DNA of 64,000 bases from Advenella sp. S44 (GCF_002810445.1 NZ_NEXS01000001.1:682001-746000); one strand, 5' to 3'. Counted from the first letter of the stretch, positions 46,117 to 55,670 are shown. A program made the numbers and translations. The notes: a model not told the origin generated them from the letters alone.

Positions 46117-46171
46117 TTGAGAATAAATAAAAAATCAACTGCATTAATGTATACCTAAAGTAAATTCTCAA
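46117..46171. promoter_or_regulatory. inverted repeat in the helicase-glcB divergent gap
   Basis: TTGAGAAT (46117-46124) and ATTCTCAA (46164-46171) are perfect 8-bp arms separated by 39 AT-rich bases, next to the helicase start codon. Could be an operator pair for looped binding; no known consensus. Confidence 0.35.
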
Positions 46172-46296
46172 ATGACTGCCTGCTGTCTTGAGGGGACCTG
46201 CGGGAGTCGTCATAATAGCAATTATCAGGGGAAAGAGCGGGCAAATACCAGAACCGCGTCACCCGACATCAACAAATCATCTATCTAGGAGCCAAT

Positions 46297-48471
46297 ATGA
46301 CCGACCGTACCCAGGTTCACAGCCTTCAGATCGCCACCGTGCTGAAAAATTTCGTTGACCAGGAAGCCCTGCCAGGCACGGGCGTAGACGCTGACGCGTT
46401 CTGGAAGGGCCTGGATGCGCTGATTAACGATCTGGCGCCGGAAAACAAGGCGCTGCTGGCAGAACGCGATCGCATTCAGGCCAAACTGGATGAATGGTAC
46501 CGCCAGCATCCCGGCAACATTGCCGATATGTCGGCGTATAAAGCCTTCCTGAAGGAAATCGGCTATCTGAAAGACGCACCCGATACGGTGCAAGTCAACA
46601 CCAGCAACGTTGATTATGAAATTACCAACCAGGCCGGGCCGCAACTGGTGGTGCCCATCACCAACGCCCGTTATGCCCTGAACGCGGCCAATGCGCGCTG
46701 GGGCAGCCTGTATGACGCCCTTTACGGCACTGATGCGCTAAGCGAAGATGACGGCGCCACACGCGCAGGCGACTACAACCCCAAGCGCGGCGAAAAAGTC
46801 ATCGCCTTCGCCCGCGATTTTCTTGACCAGACTATCCCGCTGCAAACCGGCTCGCACAAGGATGCAACGGCCTATACTGCAGAAAACGGCGCGCTGTCTG
46901 TGACCCTCGCCGATGGCAGCAAGACCACGCTGGCGGATGCGGACCTGTATCTGGGACACCGGGGCGATGCGGCGGCACCCGAGGCGCTGATTTTCCGCCA
47001 GAACGGCTTGCATTTTGAAGTGCAGATCGACAAATCCAATCCCATTGGCAAACAGGACAAGGCGGGCGTCAAGGACGTCCTGCTTGAAGCCGCGCTCTCT
47101 ACCATCATGGATTGCGAAGACTCAATTGCAGCCGTAGACGCCGAAGACAAAGTGCTGGTATATCGCAACTGGCTCGGCCTTATGAACGGCACGCTGGCCG
47201 AAGAAGTGACTAAAGGCGGCAAAACCTTTACCCGCAAGCTCAATCCCGATCGCCATTACACCGGCAAGGACGGCAAGCCGGCATCGCTGTCCGGTCGCTC
47301 GCTCATGTTCATTCGCAACGTGGGTCACCTGATGACCAATCCTGCCATTCTGGACAAGGACGGCAATGAAACGCCGGAAGGCATCCTGGACGCGGTATTT
47401 ACCACACTGGTAGCCATGCACGATCTGAAACGTGAAGGCGGCAATTCGCGCAAGGGCTCGATCTACATTGTCAAACCCAAAATGCACGGTCCCGATGAAG
47501 TGACTTTTGCCAGCAAGTTGTTCGGTCGTACCGAGCAACTGCTGGGTCTGGCGCCCAATACCATCAAAATGGGTGTCATGGATGAAGAGCGCCGCACCAG
47601 CGCCAATCTGAAGGCGTGTATTGCCGCTGCGGCCGATCGCGTCGCGTTTATCAACACCGGCTTTCTGGACCGTACCGGCGACGAAATGCACACCTCCATG
47701 GAAGCTGGCCCCATGATTCGCAAAGGCGATATGAAAAAATCGGCCTGGATTGATGCCTACGAAAAACGCAATGTGTTGTTTGGCCTGGCTTGCGGGTTGC
47801 AGGGCAAATCGCAAATCGGCAAGGGTATGTGGGCCATGCCCGACCTGATGGCCGATATGCTCGCGCAAAAAGGCGCGCAACTGAAAGCTGGCGCCAATAC
47901 CGCGTGGGTACCTTCTCCCACTGCGGCGACCCTGCACGCGCTGCACTACCATCAGACCGATGTGGTGCAGGTGCAGAACAGCCTGAAAAATGACACCGAC
48001 GAGCGTCTTGATGCATTGCTGACCATCCCTGTTGCCGAAAACACCAACTGGTCCGATGCCGAGAAGCAGCAGGAGCTGGACAACAATGCGCAGGGTATCC
48101 TCGGTTACGTGGTGCGCTGGGTCAGCCAGGGCGTGGGCTGCTCCAAAGTGCCCGATATCCATAACGTTGGCCTGATGGAAGACCGCGCCACGCTGCGCAT
48201 TTCCAGCCAGCACATGGCCAACTGGCTGCGGCATGGCATCGTGACCGAAGAGCAGGTGATGGAAACCATGAAGCGCATGGCCGGTGTCGTGGACAAACAG
48301 AACGAAGGCGATGCGCTGTATCGTCCGATGGTGGGCAGTTTTGATACCTCTCCCGCCTTCCTCGCCGCTTGCGACCTGGTGTTCAAGGGTGTGGAACAGC
48401 CCAACGGCTATACCGAACCCCTGTTGCATGAGTGGCGCCAGAAAGCCAAAGCGCAGTACGGCATCAAGTAA
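46297..48471 (+). CDS. glcB: malate synthase G
   Basis: 724 residues, the standard size for GlcB. '[38 protein letters not shown]' around residue 270, '[16 protein letters not shown]' and '[12 protein letters not shown]' match the isoform-G family, including catalytic Asp and Glu regions. It condenses glyoxylate with acetyl-CoA to malate, allowing growth on glycolate and acetate. AGGAG precedes the ATG. Monocistronic, with its own terminator. Inference: it would absorb acetyl-CoA from the CoA-thioester pathways elsewhere in this window. Confidence 0.96.
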   Translation: MTDRTQVHSLQIATVLKNFVDQEALPGTGVDADAFWKGLDALINDLAPENKALLAERDRIQAKLDEWYRQHPGNIADMSAYKAFLKEIGYLKDAPDTVQVNTSNVDYEITNQAGPQLVVPITNARYALNAANARWGSLYDALYGTDALSEDDGATRAGDYNPKRGEKVIAFARDFLDQTIPLQTGSHKDATAYTAENGALSVTLADGSKTTLADADLYLGHRGDAAAPEALIFRQNGLHFEVQIDKSNPIGKQDKAGVKDVLLEAALSTIMDCEDSIAAVDAEDKVLVYRNWLGLMNGTLAEEVTKGGKTFTRKLNPDRHYTGKDGKPASLSGRSLMFIRNVGHLMTNPAILDKDGNETPEGILDAVFTTLVAMHDLKREGGNSRKGSIYIVKPKMHGPDEVTFASKLFGRTEQLLGLAPNTIKMGVMDEERRTSANLKACIAAAADRVAFINTGFLDRTGDEMHTSMEAGPMIRKGDMKKSAWIDAYEKRNVLFGLACGLQGKSQIGKGMWAMPDLMADMLAQKGAQLKAGANTAWVPSPTAATLHALHYHQTDVVQVQNSLKNDTDERLDALLTIPVAENTNWSDAEKQQELDNNAQGILGYVVRWVSQGVGCSKVPDIHNVGLMEDRATLRISSQHMANWLRHGIVTEEQVMETMKRMAGVVDKQNEGDALYRPMVGSFDTSPAFLAACDLVFKGVEQPNGYTEPLLHEWRQKAKAQYGIK

Positions 48472-48523
48472 TGCCTGAACCGCTGTCACGACTGCTTTTC
48501 TGCGGGTCGTTGGCATGATAGAC

Positions 48524-48558
48524 AAAACGGTCATCCATTCAGGGTGGCCGTTTTTTTT
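48524..48558 (+). terminator. rho-independent terminator of glcB
   Basis: AAAACGGTCA pairs with TGGCCGTTTT (one G-T pair) across an 11-base loop, followed by eight T in a row. Confidence 0.9.
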
Positions 48559-48812
48559 ATTCGGAAGTGGTGACAGCACTGAACACGTTATGAGCGTTAT
48601 GGGTTACAGGTTCCGTATCTTCGCTTTATCTTGATTTTGCCAGGCCATATCGGGCGATCGACGAAGTCCGCTATGGTCGATGACCGAGTCCTCCATGTTA
48701 TCGTCATGCGCTCTCGGGGTGCACCGTGCATGCCGGCATGGCGTGTTATGCTTGAGTCGGGCGATTGGCGTGCAACAGCGATTCATGTGCCGGCACGCTC
48801 GATGACGCCTGA

Positions 48813-48855
48813 ATGCAAACCGTATGGAAAGCAAGGCATTCCATACGGTTTGCAT
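48813..48855 (+). promoter_or_regulatory. perfect 17-bp hairpin in the sulfurtransferase leader
   Basis: ATGCAAACCGTATGGAA (48813-48829) and its exact complement TTCCATACGGTTTGCAT (48839-48855) enclose a 9-base loop, 33 bases before the start codon at 48889. There is no following T-run, so it is not a classical terminator. It may be a transcription attenuator, an RNA-stability element or a protein operator. Confidence 0.7.
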
Positions 48856-48888
48856 ATCACTGCCCTCTCACAATCTGAAGAAAGAACG

Positions 48889-49740
48889 ATGAAAGCAAAT
48901 CCTCTTATTAGTGCACAGGAACTGTCAAACCTGTTGGACACCGCCAGCAACCTGGTCGTGTGTGATTGTCGTTTTGAATTGACCAATCCGTCACAGGGCT
49001 TGCAGCTTTATAACGACGGCCATATTCCCGGCGCCAGGCATGTGGATCTGGACCAGGTTCTGAGCATCAAGGGCGCGCCCGATGAGGGGCGCCATCCCCT
49101 GCCTGCCCGCGAGCATTTTGTGCGGGCCATGTCCGCCATCGGCATCAGCAACGACACCCATGTGGTGTGCTATGACGCCAATGATTCCATGTTCGCGGCC
49201 CGCCTGTGGTGGATGTTGCGCTGGATCGGTCATGCCAATGTGTCTGTGCTCGATGGCGGTTTTAATGTGTGGCAGCAGGGCGGGTATCCGGTGACGACCG
49301 AGCCGCCCCAGCCCGCAAAGGAAGGCATGCTGGCCTTGCGCGACTCATTGACCAAAACGGTGGACTATGAGGACGTACTGGCCAATATCAATTCAGCCGA
49401 AAGGATGGTGATCGATGCACGCAGCCCCGACCGGTTCCGGGGTGAAAATGAAACGCTGGATCCAGTCGGCGGGCACATTCCTGGCGCAGCCAACCGTTTT
49501 TTCAAGGATAACCTGCAAGCTGACGGCACGTTCAAAGATGCAGAGACCTTGCGTCGCGAATTGACGACTAGCCTGCAGGGACAGAATCCCGAGCGCGTGA
49601 TCAGTCAGTGCGGGTCGGGAGTGACGGCCTGCCATAATCTGCTGGCCATGGAAGTGGCAGGCTTATCGGGTGCTGCACTCTATCCCGGGTCATGGAGCCA
49701 GTGGTCCAATACCAAGGGCGCGCCGGTCGGCCGGGAATAA
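48889..49740 (+). CDS. sseA: 3-mercaptopyruvate sulfurtransferase (tandem rhodanese)
   Basis: 283 residues with two rhodanese domains. The first (about 8-130) has the linker 'DGHIPGARHVDLDQVLSI' and lacks a catalytic Cys, the second carries Cys241 in 'QCGSGVTACHNLLAMEV', the CGSGVTA loop typical of SseA-type mercaptopyruvate sulfurtransferases rather than thiosulfate:cyanide enzymes. It moves sulfane sulfur from mercaptopyruvate to thiol acceptors. The start is the ATG at 48889; an 86-codon in-frame extension upstream is judged non-coding. A strong hairpin sits in its leader. Confidence 0.9.
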   Translation: MKANPLISAQELSNLLDTASNLVVCDCRFELTNPSQGLQLYNDGHIPGARHVDLDQVLSIKGAPDEGRHPLPAREHFVRAMSAIGISNDTHVVCYDANDSMFAARLWWMLRWIGHANVSVLDGGFNVWQQGGYPVTTEPPQPAKEGMLALRDSLTKTVDYEDVLANINSAERMVIDARSPDRFRGENETLDPVGGHIPGAANRFFKDNLQADGTFKDAETLRRELTTSLQGQNPERVISQCGSGVTACHNLLAMEVAGLSGAALYPGSWSQWSNTKGAPVGRE

Positions 49741-49759
49741 CTTGCAGGGGGCATGCCGC

Positions 49760-50182
49760 CTAGCCCAATGTGGCAAGCTCCGGGTTCCAGACCACTTCCC
49801 ACAGATGACCGTCAGGATCCGCAAAATAGCCGGCATAGCCACCATAAAACGTGTCCTGTGCCGGTTTGATAATGGCTGCGCCGGTCGCTTGCGCTTGCTG
49901 CATAACGCGGTCCACTTCTTGTTTACTGTCCACATTATGCCCGATGCTAAGCTCAAGCGAAGAGCGCGGCGTGGTAGCCAGCCCGGTGTCTGCTGCCAGG
50001 CTCTTTCGTGGCCACAGGGCCAGTTTGAGACCCTCCTGTAAATTGAAGAATGCCACGGCGCCGTTCTCGAATTCTGTCCCGATTATGCCTTTGGTGGTCA
50101 GACCCAGCCCATCGCGATAGAAAGCCAGGGATTTTTCCAGATCGTCCACGCCCAGCGTCAGGACAGTGATATGGGGCTTCAT
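49760..50182 (-). CDS. VOC-family (glyoxalase/bleomycin-resistance fold) protein
   Basis: 140 residues. 'HITVLTLGVDDLEKSLAFYRDGLGL' at the start and 'GYAGYFADPDGHLWEVVWNP' at the end are typical of VOC proteins, with likely metal residues His/Glu. Closest in feel to the 'VOC family protein' group of unknown function. Convergent with sseA, 20 bases apart. Monocistronic. Confidence 0.85.
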   Translation of the reverse strand: MKPHITVLTLGVDDLEKSLAFYRDGLGLTTKGIIGTEFENGAVAFFNLQEGLKLALWPRKSLAADTGLATTPRSSLELSIGHNVDSKQEVDRVMQQAQATGAAIIKPAQDTFYGGYAGYFADPDGHLWEVVWNPELATLG

Positions 50183-50349
50183 GCGGTGCTCTCCTTAAAG
50201 ACATTGCGGTCATGTCAACACGGACCGCGTACTATGACAAGTGACATTATCCTTCATGGTGGCATTGTCTGTCACTGCCGGAGGAAATAAACCATGTTGT
50301 TCAGCTTGCTGGCTCTTCAACAAGGAATCGTGCCGAGACACGCTTAATT

Positions 50350-51111
50350 TCACGGCATGAAACTGCCGCCGTTCACATCCAGAATCGCGCCCACTGAGTA
50401 TCCCGCATGTTCACCGGTGAAATATGCCACCGCTTCGGCGACCTCTGCCGGCGCACCCATCCTGGCGGCCGGAATGGAGCTGGCCAAGCCACTGTTTGTT
50501 GTTGCGTCGACTGCCGCCGTCATGGCCGATTCGATACGCCCTGGAGCTACGCTGTTGACGGTAATCCCATATTGCGCGACCTCGGCCGCCAGGACGCGCG
50601 CAAACCCCACCGTGCCGGCCTTGCTGGTCTGGTAGTGGGCGCCGGGAACCGCAGTCCGGGTACGCGCTGCCTGGCTGGCTATCATTACGATGCGCCCCCA
50701 GCCACGGTGACACATGCTTTGCAGACAAGTGCGCGTAACCAGGAACATTCCCGTCAGGTTAACTGCCATTACCTTGTCCCACTCTTCCAGTGACATATCC
50801 ATCACAGTACTTTTCTGTCCATTCACCTTGGGCGAAATACCTGCATTATTGATGAGAATGGCTAAATCTTCCCACCAATCTCCTAATTGTTCAGGCAGGG
50901 TGCTGACTGCTTGTGCATCGGTAATATCGATCTGAATGGCGCGTGCGTCGATCGCGCGTTCACGCAGCGTCTGCGCTGCGGCGTGGACAGAGGCTGCAAT
51001 ATCAGCCAGAACGATTCGATGCCCGTCCTGCGCGAGGCGCTCGCCAATCGCCAAACCGATCTTGCCCGATCCTCCGGTTATCAGCGCAACGGCCGATGTG
51101 TTATGAGCCAT
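50350..51111 (-). CDS. short-chain dehydrogenase/reductase (SDR), FabG-like
   Basis: 253 residues. 'ALITGGSGKIGLAIGERLA' (cofactor loop TGGxGxIG), 'LINNAGISP' and the catalytic Ser and 'HYQTSKAG' (Tyr-x3-Lys) show a functional classical SDR. The ATG at 51111 is preceded by AGGAAAA; an upstream in-frame ATG at 51132 overlaps the previous stop by 4 bases and is also possible, adding 7 residues. Third gene of the Bug-SDR-SDR operon. Substrate unknown; a hydroxy- or keto-acid is plausible. Confidence 0.88.
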   Translation of the reverse strand: MAHNTSAVALITGGSGKIGLAIGERLAQDGHRIVLADIAASVHAAAQTLRERAIDARAIQIDITDAQAVSTLPEQLGDWWEDLAILINNAGISPKVNGQKSTVMDMSLEEWDKVMAVNLTGMFLVTRTCLQSMCHRGWGRIVMIASQAARTRTAVPGAHYQTSKAGTVGFARVLAAEVAQYGITVNSVAPGRIESAMTAAVDATTNSGLASSIPAARMGAPAEVAEAVAYFTGEHAGYSVGAILDVNGGSFMP

Positions 51112-51128
51112 TGTTTTCCTGTCGTCGG

Positions 51129-51863
51129 TCATATCGGTGCTGCGCCAATGGAAAGTCCGCCGCAGACATACAAGACCTGACCCGTCATGAATCGCGCGTC
51201 GTTTGACAGCAGGAACGAGATCGGTCCCGCAATGTCTTCCGGTTCTCCAAGCCGACGCAAGGGAATTCGGTTGTGCAACGCGAGCTTTTCTTCTTCGGTC
51301 ATGGGATTGTTATTATGATAAAGTTCCGTGCCAATGGGGCCCGGTGCTATGGCGTTGACGGTAATGCCGTGCCTGCCCAGCTCCAGTGCCCATGTGCGGG
51401 TATAACCGATTAACCCGCTTTTGGCTGCCGAGTACGCTGACCTTCGTGGCATGCCCAGCGCCGCCCGGCTTGAAATATTGACCACCGCACCCCGTTGTGA
51501 ACGTATCATTGAAGGCAGGCACGCCTGAACACATTGCAACGGCGCACGCACATTGACCGCGAGAATGCGATCGAGTTCTTCAACGGATGTGTCTTCAACA
51601 GTACTGCTCGTGGTCAGTCCCGCATTGTTCACAATACTGTCGACTGCATGCTCGGTACAGATCCGGGCCAGTGTTTCGGCGGTAGCGCGTGCATCCGACA
51701 GATCTGCGCAGTAAAAACTGCCGGGAAAAGTCCCGTCAGGCGCCCGGCGTGCCAGGCCGATAACCGCATGACCGTCACGATAAGCGCGTTCGGCCAGCGC
51801 CAGTCCGATACCCCTGCTGGCTCCCGTAATAAGCACCGTTCTTTTATTTTGCATGGCCATCAT
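51129..51863 (-). CDS. short-chain dehydrogenase/reductase (SDR), FabG-like
   Basis: 244 residues. 'VLITGASRGIGLALAERA', 'IVNNAGLTT', 'VVNISSRAALG' and 'YSAAKSG' (Tyr-x3-Lys) give the complete SDR catalytic set. The start overlaps the Bug stop by 4 bases (ATGA), so the two are co-translated. It differs clearly from the next SDR, suggesting two sequential oxidations or a dehydrogenase and an epimerase acting on the same compound. Confidence 0.88.
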   Translation of the reverse strand: MMAMQNKRTVLITGASRGIGLALAERAYRDGHAVIGLARRAPDGTFPGSFYCADLSDARATAETLARICTEHAVDSIVNNAGLTTSSTVEDTSVEELDRILAVNVRAPLQCVQACLPSMIRSQRGAVVNISSRAALGMPRRSAYSAAKSGLIGYTRTWALELGRHGITVNAIAPGPIGTELYHNNNPMTEEEKLALHNRIPLRRLGEPEDIAGPISFLLSNDARFMTGQVLYVCGGLSIGAAPI

Positions 51864-52855
51864 TCTTTAGCCATAATACCCGAGGTTTTGACGACCCGCG
51901 CCCATTTCTCGACATCAGACTTGACCACATCCGAGAAGGCTTTTGGCGTATTCGGGCTAGGTGGCATACCCACGCCACGGTTGATCAGTGTCTCCTGCGT
52001 TTCTTTATCGGCGAGCGACTGATTCACTGCCTGATTCATTTTGTCAATGATGGGTTCGGCAGTTCCGGTTGGTGCAAAAAGCCCGAACCAGGTCTGAACA
52101 GCAAAGCCGGGCACGCCCGATTCATTCAACGTGGGAATGTCAGGCGTTGACGGCCATTTGTTTTCCGTCGTAACGCCAAGCGCAAGCAACTTGCCGGCAT
52201 CCACGTTGGGCTTGACCGTTGGCATGTTATCGAAAATAGAATCGACCTGTCCGCCCAGTAGCGCGGTCATGGCCGGTCCGCTGCCATTGAAGGGGACATG
52301 CAGGATATCAGTATCGGTTTCGATTTGGAAAAGTTCACACGACATATGGATTGTAGAGCCCGTGCCGGATGAGCCACAGGTCAGCTTTCCCGGGTTTGCT
52401 TTGGCATAGTCGATATATTCCTTGACCGATTTAATGCCGAGTTTTGGATTGACGACCAGAAGATTGGGCACGATACCGAATAGCGATACCGCCGCAAAAT
52501 CAGACGTAATGTCATAGCCGGCATCTTTATAGAAAGTGTGATTGATGGTGTTGGCAGCGCTGCCAACATAAAATGTATAGCCATTCGGTTTTTCACGTTT
52601 GGCCGCGACCGCGCCGATATTGCTGTTGGCGCCTGGCCGGTTCAGGACAACAATCGTCTGTCCCAGTTTCTCGGCGGTTTTTTTTGCAACAATGCGGGCC
52701 ACAATGTCTGTGGTGCCGCCTGCCGCATAGCCGACAATCCAGTTGATGGGACGGTCTGGCCATTGTGCGTCATGGCCTGCTTGCGCATGGGCCGAAGAAA
52801 TAACGCCGGCGGTCAATATGGCGGTGGTGCCTAGTGTCAATATTTTGTCGTTCAT
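51860..52855 (-). CDS. Bug/TctC-family periplasmic solute-binding protein
   Basis: 331 residues. Signal peptide MNDKILTLGTTAILTAGVI followed by 'SSAHAQAGHDAQWPDRPINW', then Bug blocks 'VGYAAGGTTDIVARIVAKKT', 'IVVLNRPGANSNIGAVAAKRE' and 'ILHVPFNGSGPAMTALLGGQVD'. Variation in 'VLNRPGANS' (usually VENKPGA) hints at an altered ligand pocket. GGAGAC precedes the ATG. First gene of the Bug-SDR-SDR operon, with an operator-rich leader. Confidence 0.92.
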   Translation of the reverse strand: MNDKILTLGTTAILTAGVISSAHAQAGHDAQWPDRPINWIVGYAAGGTTDIVARIVAKKTAEKLGQTIVVLNRPGANSNIGAVAAKREKPNGYTFYVGSAANTINHTFYKDAGYDITSDFAAVSLFGIVPNLLVVNPKLGIKSVKEYIDYAKANPGKLTCGSSGTGSTIHMSCELFQIETDTDILHVPFNGSGPAMTALLGGQVDSIFDNMPTVKPNVDAGKLLALGVTTENKWPSTPDIPTLNESGVPGFAVQTWFGLFAPTGTAEPIIDKMNQAVNQSLADKETQETLINRGVGMPPSPNTPKAFSDVVKSDVEKWARVVKTSGIMAKE

Positions 52856-52922
52856 TTGAGTGTCTCCGAAGCCTCTTGTTTGTCATCATTCTTGATTTGA
52901 TAGGCGTGCGATTAAAGATCAT

Positions 52923-53018
52923 GCTGCCAGGCAGCGCGGACGCCGGTTGCTGATATCAGCAAAGGTATCATAGGAATTACCGGTGGTTTATACAATTTCA
53001 AGGGCCGATTATTAATCG
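52923..53018. promoter_or_regulatory. three palindromes in the leader of the Bug-SDR-SDR operon
   Basis: GCTGCC-A-GGCAGC (52923-52935), the perfect 16-bp TTGCTGATATCAGCAA (52947-52962) and CGATTA-T-TAATCG (53006-53018) lie within 96 bases upstream of the Bug gene. A minus-strand TATATT-like -10 region is at about 53027-53036. These are strong candidates for operators, probably bound by the LysR protein at 53078 or another regulator. Confidence 0.5.
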
Positions 53019-53077
53019 TTTTGCTATAAATATAATTTTGTCCCTGCGCAGGATGCCAGGTGCATCAAAAAGAAAAT

Positions 53078-53986
53078 TCAGCCCGCTGACCAATCGTCTT
53101 GCTTGAAATACGCGACGCAGAAATCGACAAAAGCCTGGGAGAACAGATTACTTGAATGTTGTTTGCGCGCGATGCCTACAGATAATTGCGGACTGGCCTG
53201 CGCCAGGGGAAGATATTTCACACCATATAGCGACAGATTGCGCTGGGACCTTGGTACCGGGCAAAAACCCTGTCCGGCTGCGACAAGGGCAAGCGCAGCA
53301 TGCATGGTGGTTACCTGCAAGAAATCACTTGTTCTGACCTTGTGCTTGATGAACAAGTCACGAAACAGCGCGCGCGTACTGCCGCTGGCATGGTGACTGG
53401 GAAAACCTATCATCGGCTGACTATGCAGTTCGGTGACTGATATCTCTTTTCTGGCCCGGGTTTTCCAGCTCTCGGGAATTGCAATCCAGTAAGGTTCAGA
53501 GAACAGTCGCGTCACGACGATATCGGGTTCGTGCACCGGCTCCCTGACGAAGGCCAGGTCGACATTTTCATTGTTCAGAACGGCAATTTGGTTTTGAGTC
53601 GCATGTTCGACCAGCTTGAATCTGACATCTTTGCGGGTGCCGGACCACTGTGCCAGCAATCGCGGCAAGAATGTATAGGCGTGTGCATGCAATATGCCGA
53701 GGCGCAGCGTATTCATGTTCTGTAACCGGGCGTCGCGAATGACCTCTGCGCACTGATCAATATCAGCAAGAATGCGTCGGGCGTGAGGAAGAAGACTGAT
53801 ACCGTCATCGGTCAGCGAGACGCTTCGGGTCGTGCGACAAAAGAGAGTGCAACCCAGTTCCTGCTCCAGCGCACGAATATGCTCGCTTAAAGGCGGCTGG
53901 CTGATACCCAGTCGTTCTGCGGCGCGACTAAAGTGCTGTTCTTCGGCGACCGCGACGAAATAGCGCAATTTCTTTAGATCGATCAT
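53078..53986 (-). CDS. LysR-family transcriptional regulator
   Basis: 302 residues. Helix-turn-helix 'QHFSRAAERLGISQPPLSEHIRALEQELGCTLF' (about 17-49) and the LysR substrate-binding domain (about 90-295) are intact. It lies between the divergent TauD-family gene and the Bug-SDR-SDR operon (same strand as the latter), so it likely controls both. Candidate site TATTGG-N6-CCAATA is in its own promoter region. Confidence 0.92.
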   Translation of the reverse strand: MIDLKKLRYFVAVAEEQHFSRAAERLGISQPPLSEHIRALEQELGCTLFCRTTRSVSLTDDGISLLPHARRILADIDQCAEVIRDARLQNMNTLRLGILHAHAYTFLPRLLAQWSGTRKDVRFKLVEHATQNQIAVLNNENVDLAFVREPVHEPDIVVTRLFSEPYWIAIPESWKTRARKEISVTELHSQPMIGFPSHHASGSTRALFRDLFIKHKVRTSDFLQVTTMHAALALVAAGQGFCPVPRSQRNLSLYGVKYLPLAQASPQLSVGIARKQHSSNLFSQAFVDFCVAYFKQDDWSAG

Positions 53987-54022
53987 TTATCGCCTTTTCA
54001 TATCAATAGATGGACAAAACGG

Positions 54023-54040
54023 TATTGGACTGCCCCAATA
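54023..54040. promoter_or_regulatory. palindrome between LysR gene and TauD-family gene
   Basis: TATTGG (54023-54028) and CCAATA (54035-54040) are perfect arms with a 6-bp spacer in the 112-bp divergent gap, fitting an autoregulatory LysR-type site. Confidence 0.45.
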
Positions 54041-54098
54041 ACGAACAATTATACTCCTCTCTATTGCTCATGCCAGAGCTCAATTGGAGGACCATTTT

Positions 54099-54923
54099 AT
54101 GGAAATCAGGAAACTTACCGGGACTGTCGGCGCGGAAATTTTTGGTATTGATGTATCCAAACCGCTGTCGTCGGCTGTTCTTACCGACGTACGGCAGGCT
54201 CTGCTGGACCATTGTGTGATCTTTTTTCGCGACCAGCAATTGTCGATGCAGGAGCATATTGCCTTTGTGCAGCAATTCGGTGAGATTAGCACAAGCCCCG
54301 TCTACAAGACGCTTGAATCCCATCCGCAGATCATGCCGGTGATCAAGGAGGCAACGGATACCGGGATTATTGGAGATACGTGGCATACCGATGAAACATA
54401 TCAGGAAACGCCGCCTCTGGGTTCGGTGCTGTATGCCCGACAAGTACCACCATTCGGGGGGGACACGCTCTGGTGCAATCTTTACCGAGCGTACGAGACG
54501 TTGTCGGACAGCATGAAAACGTGGCTTGACGATATGTGGGCCATCCATACCAATGAGTATCTGACCGGTAATATTGCCGCGCGCAATGAGGGGCGCTCTA
54601 CCAAGCTGCTGGAAACGGTAGGAGTTAATCACGTTTCCCAGCCCGTGATTCGCACTCATGAAGAGACTCAAAGAAAACTGCTGTTTATCAATCGCCCATT
54701 CACGCACGCTTTCGAAGGCATGACGCGCGAGGAAAGCCTGCCGCTGCTCAACTATCTATATGATCACAGTACAAAACCCGAAAACACCTGCCGCTTCAGA
54801 TGGCAGAAGGGATCCATCGCCTTCTGGGATAACCGCTGTACGATGCATTATGCCATTAATGATTATCCTGGGCAGCGACGGGAAATGCATCGTATTACCA
54901 TCAAGGGCGTCAAGCCACGGTAA
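54099..54923 (+). CDS. TauD/TfdA-family 2-oxoglutarate- and Fe(II)-dependent dioxygenase
   Basis: 274 residues. The iron facial triad is His96-x-Asp98 ('TWHTDETY') and His250 ('TMHYAIND'), and Arg265 ('HRITIKG') is at the position that binds 2-oxoglutarate, spaced as in TauD. 'GAEIFGIDVSKPLS' is the family N-terminal block. GGAGG lies nine bases before the ATG at 54099; an in-frame TTG at 54084 is unlikely. Such enzymes hydroxylate next to a heteroatom, releasing sulfite from sulfonates or opening ethers such as phenoxyacetates. The substrate is unknown but the genetic context suggests it works with the SDR/Bug operon. Confidence 0.9.
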   Translation: MEIRKLTGTVGAEIFGIDVSKPLSSAVLTDVRQALLDHCVIFFRDQQLSMQEHIAFVQQFGEISTSPVYKTLESHPQIMPVIKEATDTGIIGDTWHTDETYQETPPLGSVLYARQVPPFGGDTLWCNLYRAYETLSDSMKTWLDDMWAIHTNEYLTGNIAARNEGRSTKLLETVGVNHVSQPVIRTHEETQRKLLFINRPFTHAFEGMTREESLPLLNYLYDHSTKPENTCRFRWQKGSIAFWDNRCTMHYAINDYPGQRREMHRITIKGVKPR

Positions 54924-55140
54924 AAGCAAGCCCGTGTCAAAGCGCCAGGTGTACTGTGGTGCCCCTTGAATGCGGGGCAGCCTGATGTGCGACAATGATA
55001 GCGGGATGGATCGGTTTGTATATCAGTAGGCGTGGCGGCCGCGCACGCTAGCGTTGCTGTGCCTGTCGTGTTTTCGGGTAAACTGCAGGTATGCGGCAAT
55101 TTCAGCCGTTACTCGCGACGAACAAACACCGATCACAGTA

Positions 55141-55584
55141 ATGAAACGAACGACAGGCATTCGCATGACCGTATGGCTAGGCATCTTTGCAATATGCCTG
55201 GCCGCTTTCATGCCTGGCGTCAATGCCCTGAAAAACCACTATCAAGGCAGCGGGCATGATATTTTCACGGCCGATATCTGTTCGGGCGCGCAGACGCTGC
55301 CGGCGACTGGCGCCGATTACACTTCACATGACGAAATGCCGGTATTGCAGGCCGGTTTGGTCGACGGGCATTCACAGGCGCCGGCGGGTCATCATGCCGA
55401 TCACGCGGCTGAGTGTCTTTATTGCGGCTTTTTCACCCATAACCTTCCTTTGCTGTACACGGCGCAACTGCCGGCCATGGCCTACGGATTCGTCAGCCGG
55501 ATCGCGCCGCAACACCCGCGCACTTCTTATTATGCGCGACCAGCCTTTGTCCCTCTGTCCCGGGCGCCTCCCGCCCTTTCCTGA
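55141..55584 (+). CDS. DUF2946-family membrane-anchored protein
   Basis: 147 residues. A signal/anchor helix ('TVWLGIFAICLAAFMPGV', about 10-27), 'DICS' (Cys47), and the His/Cys cluster 'HHADHAAECLYCGF' (His84, His85, His88, Cys92, Cys95) match DUF2946, a family that often sits beside copper-related TonB receptors and PepSY proteins. Function unknown; the Cys/His residues suggest metal binding in the periplasm. Start uncertain (ATG 55141 or 55165). It is followed by a PepSY gene. Confidence 0.78.
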   Translation: MKRTTGIRMTVWLGIFAICLAAFMPGVNALKNHYQGSGHDIFTADICSGAQTLPATGADYTSHDEMPVLQAGLVDGHSQAPAGHHADHAAECLYCGFFTHNLPLLYTAQLPAMAYGFVSRIAPQHPRTSYYARPAFVPLSRAPPALS

Positions 55585-55670
55585 AAATGCGCTTTCCGTG
55601 CCGATGTGAGGCGGCGGCCTTGATGGCCGCGTCTTCTGTCGGTGCATCCGATCTGTTTTTCAGGAATTTG

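Larger units (their letters stand above)
48472..48888. other. 417-bp intergenic region between glcB and sulfurtransferase gene
   Basis: Contains the glcB terminator (48524-48558), a 12-bp palindrome CATGCCGGCATG at 48729-48740 and the large hairpin at 48813-48855. An in-frame upstream extension of the sulfurtransferase (to 48631) passes through it but looks non-coding. Confidence 0.6.

Noticed and set aside
48631-48888. 86-codon extension of the sulfurtransferase
   Set aside because: It runs through the hairpin at 48813-48855 and shows no rhodanese similarity.
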